Origin: Chaetoceros tenuissimus
Lineage: Eukaryota; Bacillariophyta; Thalassiosirophyceae; Chaetocerotales; Chaetocerotaceae
Direction of reading: 5' to 3'
Length of the DNA stretch: 64,000 nt
Assembly (NCBI GenBank): GCA_021927905.1
Contig: BLLK01000047.1
Span: forward strand, 4,340,001-4,404,000
The translations under genes and the position numbers were made by a program. This document shows positions 20,788 to 30,120 of this stretch, piece by piece. Each line of letters begins with the position of its first letter. Position 1 is the first letter of the stretch. Under the pieces are notes generated by a model. The model saw nothing but the letters and a program-made list of their open reading frames with translations. It made no database searches and was not told where the DNA came from.

Positions 20788-21316
20788 TGTCTCAATGTGC
20801 GAAGTGCTGATGTATGTAAGAACAAAATTATGTTGAAAAGATAATATTATGAAATCATGCAAAATACATAGAGAGAAAGCTGTTGTTCCAAAGTGGTCAT
20901 TACTGAACCACCCGTTCTCATAGGCCAGGTAGCGAACAGATTGTGCTTGGTACATTCTTAGCCTTCTCACACGACTTCCCACAATAATTTAGCTATCATT
21001 CCAAGGACGATTAGACTGTATTAGACGGAAGAGATAGGAATATATGTTAGCCTTCTCTTTGAAAGAATGATTTTAATAGGAAGGCGTGAATCAATAACAA
21101 GCATACTGTAGTCTATTCAATTTTCATAAATAAACCAGCACTTTGTTGTTTATCATTTCTTCTTTTGGAATCATTGTCATTTCTTTAAGATATCCTGAAA
21201 GCAAGCGATAGCGCTAAAAGCTTTTTGATAATCTGAATACTTCAAACCATTCTTACATAAATAATGCATATACTGTGAATAAAAAATAGATTGTTATAAA
21301 TATATGAAACAATTGA
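20788..21316. other. intergenic between HSF copies 2 and 3
   Basis: Upstream flank of copy 2. No gene, repeat or RNA recognised. The open frame continuing upstream of 20787 lacks an equivalent in the paralogues. Confidence 0.4.
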
Positions 21317-22292
21317 CTAATTCTCTAGAGCCTCACGAAGATACTTCCCAAAGTTAATATTCGAAGGCAAAGGCGAAATTTCCTCATCAAGCTGAAGTGG
21401 TTCTATCTCACAATACGCATCCTCTTCTATATCTTCTACTACATGATGACTTTGAAAGAAATCTGAACTAGAAAAACTTGATTGAGTAGGTTTTGGTCTA
21501 TACTCTTCGTAACTATCTTCGAAATCGAAGCATTCAAGCTCTTCAAGCATGGTATCTTTTTCATAGCTCTGAGTAGGCTCATAGTAAGTGCTACTACAAA
21601 CTTCTTCCTCGAATGGTGGTTTGAATGAATAAGTTTCTCTAGGTCTTCTCAAGTTACCATAGAAGTGGTATTCTTCTTGCTTTGAAGATGCCTGATTGTC
21701 TGTACTGATAGATAAAGTCGACTCTGTTACAGCAGTAATATCAAACTTATCATAAGTAGAAGGAGTTACAGTACTTGAATGAGTCGAAGAAGAATTGAGG
21801 ATCTTTGAGGCATTCTCTTGTTCCATCAAAGCCTTGATTTCATTGTCTAGTAACTTTGAAGAGCCTCCGCAGCGAGAAATTGCATTGCACAGTCGAGGAC
21901 TTTCGCGTAGAAACATTGGATGTCCATAGACGCCACAGCTTTCCTTGCTACGCTTACCAATCTTCTTGAAACCCCACAAGTTCAGTTGGCGACGGAAAGA
22001 AGAATAGCTCTTTTGATTGAAGAAGCCACGTTGCTTGACTAGCTTCTCAAAGAGCTTCTTATCATGAATGCGGAGTTCCATGAGGTTGCCATGATATGAT
22101 ATGAGCGAGTTCAGGTTCGTTTGTATCAATCAATTGCAAGATGTGCATAAGTTTCACCGGGAAGGCCTCTTTGTTTGAATATTGAGCTCCTGAGATTTGG
22201 CTACTAGCATGGATTGGTGGTCTCTCTGTAGAGGCTTTTTGCTTCGTATTAGACTCGTGTCTCTGGAAGAAAGGGGCCGTGAAAGAATTCAT
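21317..22292 (-). pseudogene. HSF cluster member 3, frameshifted in the DNA-binding domain
   Basis: Begins MNSFTAPFFQRHES at 22292 and runs in frame through FPVKLMHILQLIDTNEPELA and IISWQPHGT. There the paralogues read GGAACTACGTTCCG, but this copy reads GGAACTCCG, five bases fewer, near 22073. The frame shifts at that point. The second frame resumes with RIHDKKLFEKLVKQRGFFNQ and runs open to 21317, ending with PLQLDEEISPLPS like its neighbours. No GT-AG intron explains the gap. Everything else is intact, so loss is recent, polymorphic or an assembly error. The DNA of the recognition-helix region also differs more from copies 1, 2 and 4 than these do from each other. Confidence 0.8.
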
Positions 22293-23290
22293 TTTTAATA
22301 GGGTGTCAAATCTTTAGAATGAAAATTATGTTCTCTGTCTATGTGGTGATACTTAAAGGTGAAGTGATGTGCAGGCCAATACTTTTCGGGCTTCGCCTTC
22401 CGGAAGGCTTTGTCATATTTTTGTCACTGATGTGAATTATTTCCCGCTTCTCACCTTTCTTTTGTCATCTTTGCGATTTGTTTTCTTTCATCTACAGGAA
22501 TTCTTCCGGAACTTGACAATTCTAAAAGATCTGAGGAAAATCTGACAGAATAAAACAGACTACGCTTCGGAAGAAGCTCATTGATTATTTATAAGTGATA
22601 AATAATTCCAGATCATATTCATCAGTTACTCAGTACCATAATTATTTCATCCTTATCAACTTTTTCCTTCTTTGCTTTCTTTCATGTTTAAAGTGTGGTA
22701 TATAGGTATGTCTTGCTTAATAAATCTGACAACAATTCGCAATCTTGTGTAAATTCCCTCCTTCACTTTCTTCTTCCGACTTTTACATTCCGGCTTCCTC
22801 CTGGAAGAATTGTATGGCCTTCCAGATCGCGAGTAGTACTACCTACCGTACTGTACCTATTTCTTTCAAGAAAACCTTTTTTGCAAAGAGTGTTTTCTAT
22901 TTCTCTTGTTCTATACCAGAAGTCCTCAATAAGTTCTGGTTTACTGAAATCCGAACAGGATGTGCCTCTGCTAAGGATATATATGATTATGGAATGTGGT
23001 AATCAAACGAGATCTTACATGAAAACGAGATGCAATGAGCAGTAGCCGGTCAGAACGAAGAAGATGACTGAGCATTATACGAGTATTAGTGGTATCGAAG
23101 AGCTCGGATCATGATTGTGATCCAATGTATATTTTTATTTGTACTATTATGCTTTTCAATCACATGCAGATGTAAAGGTTTTATTTCTTTTAATTTACAG
23201 GAATAAAACTCTATAGATTCTTTTGTGTGATTATGTGAAGCAAACATGAAATAGTATATGCATCTATCACAATATTTTATATAACTTATA
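22293..23290. other. intergenic, duplicated HSF upstream block
   Basis: Upstream region of HSF copy 3. It is related to 24215-24930 upstream of copy 4: both have GATGCAGGCC, TGTCAT-TTTTTGTCA, and a pyrimidine-rich block with TTGYGTAAATT and TTCCGACTTTT-C-TTCCGGC (about 22742-22800 and 24628-24680). The duplicated unit therefore includes about 500 bases of upstream sequence. No gene is called. Confidence 0.5.
22395..22511. promoter_or_regulatory. two TTCCGGAA heat-shock-element-like sites
   Basis: GCCTTCCGGAAGGC (22395-22408) is a perfect 14-base palindrome containing TTCCGGAA, and CTTCCGGAAC recurs at 22503-22512. Both fit nTTCnnGAAn. They lie about 105 and 210 bases upstream of the frameshifted HSF copy. 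Confidence 0.4.
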
Positions 23291-24214
23291 TTAATTCCCT
23301 AAAGCATCACTTAAATACTTCCCACAATGCGAAGGTAAAGGTGTAAGTTCTTCATCAAGCTGAAGAGGTTCAATCTCACAAAAAGCATCCTCGTCAAACT
23401 CTTCTGCCATCTGTGTATTGAAAAGATCGAAGCTGGAATTGTGACTCGATTGCATAGGAGAGTCGAAGCATTCAAGCTCTTGAAGCATACAAGCATCATT
23501 TTCATCATTATGGCACGTGGTAGAGTTGTAGTAAGCGCTACTACAAACTTCTTCTTCTTCCCGTGGTTTGAATGAATAAGTTTCTCTAGGTCTTCTCAAG
23601 TTACCATAGAACTGATACTCTTCTTGCTTTAAAGATGCCTGATTATCTGTACTTATAGACATAGTGGACTCGGTAACAGCAGTAACATCAAAATTGCTTT
23701 CATAAGCAGAAGGAGTTACAGTACTTGAATGAATTGACGAATTGATGATCTTTGAGGCATTCTCTTGTTCCATCAAAGCCTTGACTTCCTTATCCAACTT
23801 TGAAGAGCTTCCACAACGACTAATTGCACTACAGAGACGTGGATTCTCACGAAGGAAAAGAGGATGACCATAGACGCCGCAACTCTCCTTGCTACGCTTG
23901 CCGATCTTCTTGAAACCCCACAAGTTTAGTTGGCGACGGAACGAGGAGTAACTCTTTTGGTTAAAGAAGCCACGTTGCTTGACTAGCTTCTCGAATAGAT
24001 TCTTATCGTGGATACGGAAAGTAGTTCCATTAGTTTGCCATGATATGATATGGGCAAGTTCAGGTTCTTTTGCATCGATTAGTTGCAAGATTTGCATAAG
24101 CTTCACAGGGAAAGAAGCCTCTTGTTGAACTCCTGAATTGAGGCTACTTGAGGGTATCTCTGGATATTTGTCAGATTCATGTCTTTCGAAGAAGGAGGCC
24201 GTGAAAGAATTCAT
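23291..24214 (-). CDS. heat-shock-factor-type transcription factor, cluster member 4
   Basis: Single exon, 307 aa, started at MNSF (24214) by agreement with copies 2 and 3. The DNA-binding domain begins near residue 35 (FPVKLMQILQLIDAKEPELA), with IISWQTNGTTFRIHDKNLF, SYSSFRRQLNLWGFKKIG and CGVYGHPLFLRENPRLCSA. The region after it is conserved with copy 3: ALMEQENASKI, TAVTESTMSISTDNQAS, EEYQFYGNLRRPRETYSF and the C-terminal EIEPLQLDEELTPLPS. No classical HR-A/B zipper is visible; the C-terminal half is acidic and Ser-rich. This is the intact sister of the frameshifted copy 3. Likely nuclear, binding TTC/GAA repeats. Confidence 0.92.
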   Translation of the reverse strand: MNSFTASFFERHESDKYPEIPSSSLNSGVQQEASFPVKLMQILQLIDAKEPELAHIISWQTNGTTFRIHDKNLFEKLVKQRGFFNQKSYSSFRRQLNLWGFKKIGKRSKESCGVYGHPLFLRENPRLCSAISRCGSSSKLDKEVKALMEQENASKIINSSIHSSTVTPSAYESNFDVTAVTESTMSISTDNQASLKQEEYQFYGNLRRPRETYSFKPREEEEVCSSAYYNSTTCHNDENDACMLQELECFDSPMQSSHNSSFDLFNTQMAEEFDEDAFCEIEPLQLDEELTPLPSHCGKYLSDALGN

Positions 24215-25033
24215 TTTTATATTTCGGTTTCTTTGAGAGTAAAAAAATTTATGGCATCTTCTTTGTTGACGTGAGATGCAGGCCCTCATTCACGTTTTAT
24301 CCAGGCTGTCATGTTTTTGTCAATTCGTTCTGATTTTTCCTGCTTTCTTTCGGATAGGTTTTTGTTTAGACATTCGATATCCAAGTTTCTCCGGTAGTTT
24401 CTGAGGAAAGAATATATGGATACAAAATCGGAAGAAAGAACATCCCCATTATTGATACAATCTGAATAAAGAAGATCGAAACTCATCCATACTCTTTACA
24501 ATCCTCCTCATGATCTATAAATGTTTGTTATATCAGAAACAGTTCCTATTCTCTTACTTCTATTTTTCATCTTGTATGGCCATGGCCTAATTTGTAGCTC
24601 TTACTTTACTTTGACACGAGCGGAACATCTTGCGTAAATTGTCACCTTCTCTTCCTTCCGACTTTTCCCTTCCGGCTTCCTTCCGATTTTCCCATTCCCA
24701 CTTCTCTATTCATTCCAAATGTTAAGCTTTCCTTACGACATTGTAATGATATACTTCCGTTTCTCCGTAAATTGACTTCAGTAATTCCTATTTTAATTCT
24801 GAGTTTGAAAAACAAAGTCTCTGTAGGCCTGACCAAATTCTGTTTTGTATTGGTTAATCCGAAAAAGAGCGAGGGGTATAGCAGTGCCTTGCGAATGCGA
24901 TCGAAGACGAGATGTAAGTAAGCTAGATACACAATAATTACAGCAGCTGACTTTTAACCATTTCTGTCACCATTCTGCATGTATCTTAACAACTGCTATT
25001 AAGAATAAATCATTACTTATTCAAATTATCTGT
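24215..25033. other. intergenic, upstream block of HSF copy 4
   Basis: Upstream sequence related to that of copy 3 (see 22293-23290). The rest is AT-rich with a pyrimidine-rich tract at 24648-24715. No supported gene. Confidence 0.45.
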
Positions 25034-26401
25034 CTATACATCTTGACTCTCACTTACGACAAGATTTTGAGTTTCTTCATCTGTTTCTTCTGGCCAAACA
25101 TTTTCCTCATTAATTTCAATCTCTTCCTGGGAGTTCGTCTCTACAGTACTCATGTTGTCTTCTTCCATCTCTAGACCTTGTAAAATGATATCGGCATCAT
25201 TATTCATTGCAATATAAGTTGCATCAGTTTCCCCTACTTCATTGTCGCTCAATAGAGGCTGATGTGACTCAGTTTGGTCATAACCGTGCTCCTGGTCTTG
25301 CAGTCTTCTCTTGAGTTTACGATTGGAACGATACATGAATATCAAAGCAATCCCCATCAAACTCCAAATAAACATGAACAACAAGGGCTGAGCAAAGTCG
25401 ACAGTCGTTGCATCATCAGGCACTGGATTCATATGTTCGCCACTACCACTGCTACTAGCATCATATAGCTCCGCTGCAGAAGGAACGCAAGGTAGCCCTT
25501 CTACACAAGCATGTACCAAATTCAACATTTGTTTCGGTTCCTTGGAATCAAAATTCATATCAAAACTCCACCCTCTATTCGGATCATCGCCGTAACAATA
25601 TGGTCCACTAATATGAAAACCAAGATCAGCACGATTGACACGATCCTTAATCTTTGGATATATACCATACATGTAATCTTTTTTACGAGGCATAGTCATG
25701 AGTTTATAATCCAATTTCACTTCAATCATTTCTTCCCCTTGATCATTATCTACAAAATTGAATTCAAATAGGGGCAAGAGAGGTTCCACATTTCCATGTT
25801 CACATGTATGTTCATATTTTTGATAAGGATCAGTGTCATCTCTTGTATATTGACTATGCTGTGTATTATTCACAGCAGTTGCTCCTGCCATATTATCAAA
25901 GTCTTTTTCATTAATAAGTGTAGAATTGTCAGGCATGCGAAGATATGGTGTCAAAGGTGTATTGACATATCGAGTGAGGTATCGATCGAGTATAGGTCCT
26001 TGTATATGTGGAGTATCCTGCGCAAGAATAATATTGAGAGGACCGATCCAAGATCCGGTGTCTTCCGCTCGATGTTTATTGAATGGAAAGCCGACATCAA
26101 TTTTGGCACCGAAATACATGAATGCTGATAAATCACTCCAAGTGCTGACATCATCTGATCCTGTTTCACTGAGATTCATGCAAATCTTGTTTTCCTTGAC
26201 TTGAGAATGTCTCGAGAGTTGACAAATTTTATTTTCATATTCGTTGCAATCTTCTAGTGTACATTGATTATTCCGACTAGGATCGGGCATGAAGTGGATC
26301 ACGAAATATGCCATGAGTTCGTAGTCACCTATGGAGGTCTTGAGATGGGTTGTTCCAGTCCACGTCCCTAGTAGACTGGCTATGCGAGTAGAGTTTTTCA
26401 T
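25034..26401 (-). CDS. single-span membrane protein, family not recognised
   Basis: Single open frame of 455 aa from an ATG at 26401. Residues about 1-340 are a polar domain with several Cys pairs (for example NNQCTLEDCNEYENKICQ, FHISGPYCYG, HACVEGLPC) and N-glycosylation sequons (NST, NNT), so it probably folds in the ER or outside the cell. One hydrophobic helix follows (FAQPLLFMFIWSLMGIALIF), then a basic stop-transfer MYRSNRKLKRR and an acidic 85-residue cytoplasmic tail. No cleavable signal is seen at the N-terminus. The frame is open upstream of the ATG back to a TGA, with a possible splice acceptor, so a short first exon carrying a signal may be missing. I do not recognise the family and give no function. 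Confidence 0.7.
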   Translation of the reverse strand: MKNSTRIASLLGTWTGTTHLKTSIGDYELMAYFVIHFMPDPSRNNQCTLEDCNEYENKICQLSRHSQVKENKICMNLSETGSDDVSTWSDLSAFMYFGAKIDVGFPFNKHRAEDTGSWIGPLNIILAQDTPHIQGPILDRYLTRYVNTPLTPYLRMPDNSTLINEKDFDNMAGATAVNNTQHSQYTRDDTDPYQKYEHTCEHGNVEPLLPLFEFNFVDNDQGEEMIEVKLDYKLMTMPRKKDYMYGIYPKIKDRVNRADLGFHISGPYCYGDDPNRGWSFDMNFDSKEPKQMLNLVHACVEGLPCVPSAAELYDASSSGSGEHMNPVPDDATTVDFAQPLLFMFIWSLMGIALIFMYRSNRKLKRRLQDQEHGYDQTESHQPLLSDNEVGETDATYIAMNNDADIILQGLEMEEDNMSTVETNSQEEIEINEENVWPEETDEETQNLVVSESQDV

Positions 26402-26732
26402 GGCAAAATACAGTAGTTCTAATGGAGATATGAATAGCAGAGGAGTTCAACCTATATATTTATTTTGTTAGATGCTACCTGTTCTGTGCTCTACCGCTGA
26501 TGACGAGTAACGCTTCTGCTTTTCGTTCTCACACAATGATGACACAACTCTCATTATTCCGAAGAATTTAGTCATAGCGCGCGAAATAAAAAAGTCGACG
26601 TGTTTCTCACAATTCCAGACCTTCCTTTCATAATCTCCGCACCTTCCTTTCAATATTGTACACGGAAAAGGTTCGCTATTTATGTGATTCATATAAAAGG
26701 TTATGAAAAGTCATTCAGGTTCTAGAGAAAGC
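26402..26732 (+). promoter_or_regulatory. B-type promoter block of the paired family
   Basis: Contains the block shared by B-type genes: TTAGTCATAGCGCGCGAAAT at 26569-26588, then TTCTCACA and CCAGACCTTCCTTTCA, then AAAAGGTTCGCTATTTATG at 26667-26685 just before the start. TTTCGCGCGC on the other strand fits the E2F consensus TTTSSCGC. Related blocks lie at 28200-28320, 29440-29600 and 31990-32150. Confidence 0.5.
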
Positions 26733-27209
26733 ATGTCGGATACTACCCTACAAGTGATTCATATTCCATTCAAAACGGATCTTAATGGACGTTCGTGGAT
26801 AGATCGTAATGAAGAGTACTTATCAGCTATTCCAAATATTACAAAAGAAGAATGGATGAATTTCTACGATCGAATAGATTACAGTCTGAATCAAGATGCA
26901 CAGCCAAAGTTTGAAAAGACAATCAGCGAAGAGAATAAAGAAGGATGTGCAAGTTGTTTAGCTTGTATCTTTCTTGTATTCATGTGTTTTCTAGGTGGTG
27001 GGTGTGATCCTAGCTGCGGCGGCGGTAGTGGAACTCCTGCAGAGATTAATCAACCTATGAATATAAAAGCTTGTATGAAAGAGTTAGACAGCGAGAGTAA
27101 GAGGAGAGAGACCTTATTGTTTCAACTAGTTATCGATGGAACAATAGAGGGCGGGGGATATGTTTTATATGTCAAATGTACATTAAAAAAGGAGAATACC
27201 ACAGTATAA
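26733..27209 (+). CDS. B-type small Cys-rich membrane protein
   Basis: 158 aa; start MSDTTLQV chosen because the B-type gene at 32188 begins MSDTNLQV. Domain order: an N-terminal domain with HIPFKTDLNGRSWIDR and KEEWMNFYDRIDYSLNQD; a charged linker; one hydrophobic span rich in Cys (CASCLACIFLVFMCFLGGGC); a Gly/Cys loop; then INQPMNIKACMKELDSESKR, LLFQLVIDGTIEGGGY and a terminal VKCTL. The same order is found in all members between 26.7 and 33 kb. There is no signal peptide, so the N-domain is probably cytosolic and the single helix is an internal anchor; Cys residues at the helix edge could be acylated. The family is unknown to me. It converges with the A-type gene at 27358. Confidence 0.8.
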   Translation: MSDTTLQVIHIPFKTDLNGRSWIDRNEEYLSAIPNITKEEWMNFYDRIDYSLNQDAQPKFEKTISEENKEGCASCLACIFLVFMCFLGGGCDPSCGGGSGTPAEINQPMNIKACMKELDSESKRRETLLFQLVIDGTIEGGGYVLYVKCTLKKENTTV

Positions 27210-27357
27210 AAAAGACAAAGAGAGCGCTGAGGAAGAGATCAAATGACTGAACCCCGAGTACAATGTTCTCATTGACTTTTAAATTGAATCAATTGAGAGT
27301 AGATTTCTTAATGGGAATTAATTTATAAAGTTATGATCTTTTCGAAAACTTCAAATT

Positions 27358-27873
27358 TTAAACATCATCATTGAAATTCTCCACAACTTTAACACTATCC
27401 ATGATAGTGCACTTTATATGTTGAATGTATCCACCACCGATAATTGTACCATCAATCACCAACTGTAACAAAACGTTGCTCTTTTTCTTGCTCTCTTTAT
27501 CGAGTACATTCATACATGCTCTAATCTGGGCAGGTTGGACTACATGCTTATCTGCTCTGCCTGCATTATCGCCAGCAACGCATAATACCAAGCAGCAGCC
27601 AATTCCTGAACACATTAATGAGGTCCACATGAGACAAGTGCACAACCTTTTCAATGCATCTTTCCTATTTTCTTTCTTTGTCGCCCTCTTGAGTTCTGGC
27701 TCTTCATGCGGATTCAAAGAAAAATCTACATTATCGCAGAATTTTTTCCATTCCTCTTGCGTGAAAAGTTTTTGGATATGTGGATTGCTGATTTTGCTAC
27801 GGTCAATCCAGCTGCTTCCGTTTTTATCAGTTCTGAATAGGATCTTGAGAACAACAGGCTTTTCTTCGAACAT
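27358..27873 (-). CDS. A-type small Cys-rich membrane protein
   Basis: 171 aa from MFEEKPVVLKIL (27873); the other A-type genes begin M(V/F)(F)EEKP-VLKI at the same place, which decides the start over the upstream ATG. N-domain: FRTDKNGSSWIDRSK, then EEWKKFCDNVDFSLN. A Cys-rich span follows (LCTCLMWTSLMCSGIGCCLV), then VVQPAQIRACMNVLDKESKK and LLQLVIDGTIIGGGY, ending IKCTIMDSVKVVEN. It differs from B-type proteins mainly in the first 15 residues and in FCDNVD against FYDRID. Its promoter (about 27945-28100) is copied upstream of the A-type genes at 29043 and 30666. Confidence 0.8.
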   Translation of the reverse strand: MFEEKPVVLKILFRTDKNGSSWIDRSKISNPHIQKLFTQEEWKKFCDNVDFSLNPHEEPELKRATKKENRKDALKRLCTCLMWTSLMCSGIGCCLVLCVAGDNAGRADKHVVQPAQIRACMNVLDKESKKKSNVLLQLVIDGTIIGGGYIQHIKCTIMDSVKVVENFNDDV

Positions 27874-28506
27874 ATTGAAGTTGTTTCTCTGAACAGTTTT
27901 ATTTCTTAGATATAAAAAAATGGGAAGCAAGGGCTCTACATTTTTGCTCGTGAAGGTCCTTACGTTTTGTTCGTGAAGAGCTTTTATTTCCAGAGACCTT
28001 GTTTCCTATTCTTCATACAGTTTCATTCATCCAACGGCTTTTCTCTCTTTGCAAAATTTGAGCGCACATGGCTAAGAATGTCATTTTTCAAAATTTCATC
28101 AAAAATTGGCAAACATAAAAGCACTGCTGATGACTCGAACCTTGAACTAAGTTGAAAAGTGCTTGCTTCACACTCCATTTCCTCCTTGCTTTCTCAATTA
28201 TACTTTGCTCTAGAATTTTGTCATAGCGCGCCATATGAAGAAGCTTCTTTTTGCTTTATTTCGTTTTCACATTAAGGTTCGCTATTTCTAAAGCCATTCC
28301 ATTTATAAAAATTCAAGTATACTACATACTAAACTAAAAACAATTAATATTCCAAAGTAAATGAATCTCAACACTGTAAATGCAATGCTACGAAAAGAAT
28401 AGGACGAGAAAGACATTGCTAAGATGAAAGGAAAGCCCAATGACAATGTACTTTGAAATTAAACTGTTATTGATAAAATTCCAATCACTTTCTCGTATAT
28501 CCACAC
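27874..28506. promoter_or_regulatory. A-type promoter and an orphan B-type promoter
   Basis: 27945-28100 holds the A-type block (GTGAAGGTCCTTACGTTTTG, GAGCTTTTATTTCCAGAGA, CTTGTTTCCTATTCTTCATA and AAGAATGTCATTTTTC) also found at 29135-29280. 28200-28320 holds a B-type block on the plus strand (GTCATAGCGCGCC, TTTATTTCG, AAGGTTCGCTATTT), but no B-type gene follows: 28321-28506 has no recognisable coding remnant. The B partner of this pair appears to have been lost. Confidence 0.55.
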
Positions 28507-29043
28507 TTACAGCACATCATCAATAAACTTATCCTCTTTGATGGTGCACTTTATATGTTGCACGTATGCACCGCTCTCAGCATCACGGCTAGCTGCAATC
28601 GTTCCTGAAGTCTTCTCCATCTGAAGCAAAATGTTGCCCTTTTTCTTGCTTTCTTCATTTAGTAGTTTCATGCATGCTTTCATCTGAACAGGTTGGATAA
28701 TTGTATTATCTCCTCCTGAATGTTCGGTAGCAGCGCATAAAGCAAGACACCCCATTACACAAAATCCTATTCCGCATGAAAGAATTAGGAAAGCCCAGTA
28801 GAGACACATGCATGTGATCCCTGGACTTGACTCTTCCCACTCGCCTATTTCTTCTACAGGCTCAGTCTCTTCAACTAGATTCAACGAAGAATCTACATTA
28901 TCGCAGAATTCCTTCCATTCATGATCCGCATAATATTTCTGCAGGTATGGGTTGCTTGATCTTTTGGTGCGGTCAATCCATCTGTATCCTTTCGAACTAC
29001 AGCCTAATAGGATCTTGAGAACAACAGGCTTTTCTTCGACCAT
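28507..29043 (-). CDS. A-type small Cys-rich membrane protein
   Basis: 178 aa, starting MVEEKPVVLKILLGC. Family blocks in order: SSKGYRWIDRTKRSSNPYLQ, HEWKEFCDNVDSSLN, an acidic linker (EETEPVEEIGEWEE), a long Cys-rich span (CMCLYWAFLILSCGIGFCVM), IIQPVQMKACMKLLNEESKK and AYVQHIKCTIKED. The C-terminal domain has a longer insert (MEKTSGTIAASRDAESG) where other members have IDGT--GGGY. It faces the B-type relic at 29601 head to head. Confidence 0.8.
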   Translation of the reverse strand: MVEEKPVVLKILLGCSSKGYRWIDRTKRSSNPYLQKYYADHEWKEFCDNVDSSLNLVEETEPVEEIGEWEESSPGITCMCLYWAFLILSCGIGFCVMGCLALCAATEHSGGDNTIIQPVQMKACMKLLNEESKKKGNILLQMEKTSGTIAASRDAESGAYVQHIKCTIKEDKFIDDVL

Positions 29044-29600
29044 GTTGGTTGAAGTAGTTTTCGTTAGAGTCTTTTATAGATTTATGAAGAAATGAAACAT
29101 AAGGCGAACTATCTTTTCTCTATTAATATCTTTTTGATCGTGAAGGTTCTTACGTTTTGTTCGTGAAGAGCTTTTATTTCCAGAGAGCTTGTTTCCTATT
29201 CTTCATACTGTTTTTGTTCATCCATGGTTTTCTATTGCAAAATTCGCGCGCACATTGGCAAGAATGTCATTTTTCTGAGGGGATTTGTATTCGTATTGAG
29301 CATTTTCGAAAATGTTAATCATCATCCAATTGTACTAGTATTGACTCAAAACCCATCAAATTTCGAGATCAGCTTTTCAAAATTGCATACTTCTTATTTT
29401 CCTTGCTTTCTTGTTTGTTATTTGCTTGGTTTGTTCCTCTTTTCACACTCCTCATACAATGACGAATGGGTACATAACGCTTCTGCTTTTCGGCGCGCGA
29501 AATAAAAGGCCTCTTTTTGGAACTGTTTTCCTCACATTTTCAGACCTTCGTCTTTCATTCGAAAAGGATCGTTTATGAAAAGCTACTCAAATACAACATC
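29044..29600. promoter_or_regulatory. divergent promoter of pair 2
   Basis: 29135-29280 carries the A-type block, and 29440-29600 the B-type block (CTTTTCGGCGCGCGAAATAA, CTCACATTTTCAGACCTTCG, AAAAGGATCGTTTATGAAAA). GCGCGC occurs in both halves (near 29246 and 29493). Confidence 0.5.
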
Positions 29601-30039
29601 ATGCAAGATAATTAATTAATTAAAGTTGTTTATATTCCATTAAATACGGATCTTAATAACGTTCGTGGATAGATCGAAATGAAGATTACCAAGTATCAGC
29701 TATTCCAAGAAAGAAGAATGAAATTGATTATAGTCAAGATGCACAACCAAAGTTTGAAATGACAAGCAGCGAAGAGAATAAAGAAGGATGTGCAAGTTGT
29801 TTAACATATATCTTTCTTGTATTCATGTGTTTTCTTGGTGGATGTGATCCTACTAGGTGCGGCGGTAATTTTAGATCCATTAACCTATGAATATAAAAGC
29901 TTGTATGAAAGTATTAGACAGCGAGAGTAATAGGAGAAAAGATGTATTTTTCCAACTGGTTATCGATGAAAAAATTGAGGGTGGAGGATATGTTTTGTAT
30001 ATCAAATGTACTATAAATAAAAACACGATTGATAGATAA
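29601..30039 (+). pseudogene. decayed B-type gene
   Basis: DNA similarity to the B-type gene at 26733 runs from its ATG to its stop: GGATCTTAATAACGTTCGTG matches the NGRSWIDR region, and GAAGGATGTGCAAGTTGTTT, TCTTGTATTCATGTGTTTTC, AAAAGCTTGTATGAAAG and GGTGGAGGATATGTTTTGTA match the later blocks. There is an early stop in the first codons, and small deletions shorten the N-domain. The C-terminal half is still open for about 50 codons. It is a recently dead copy. Confidence 0.8.
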
Positions 30040-30120
30040 AAGAGAAGGAAGATGATTATGTAAGATTGGTATGAGTAATTCACTAATTGAAATAGAGTTA
30101 TATAATAATCTTCAAAAATA

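Noticed and set aside
20788-20982. N-terminal extension of HSF copy 2 starting at 20982
   Set aside because: Copies 3 and 4 begin with MNSF at the equivalent point; the extra residues have no counterpart and the DNA there behaves as promoter.
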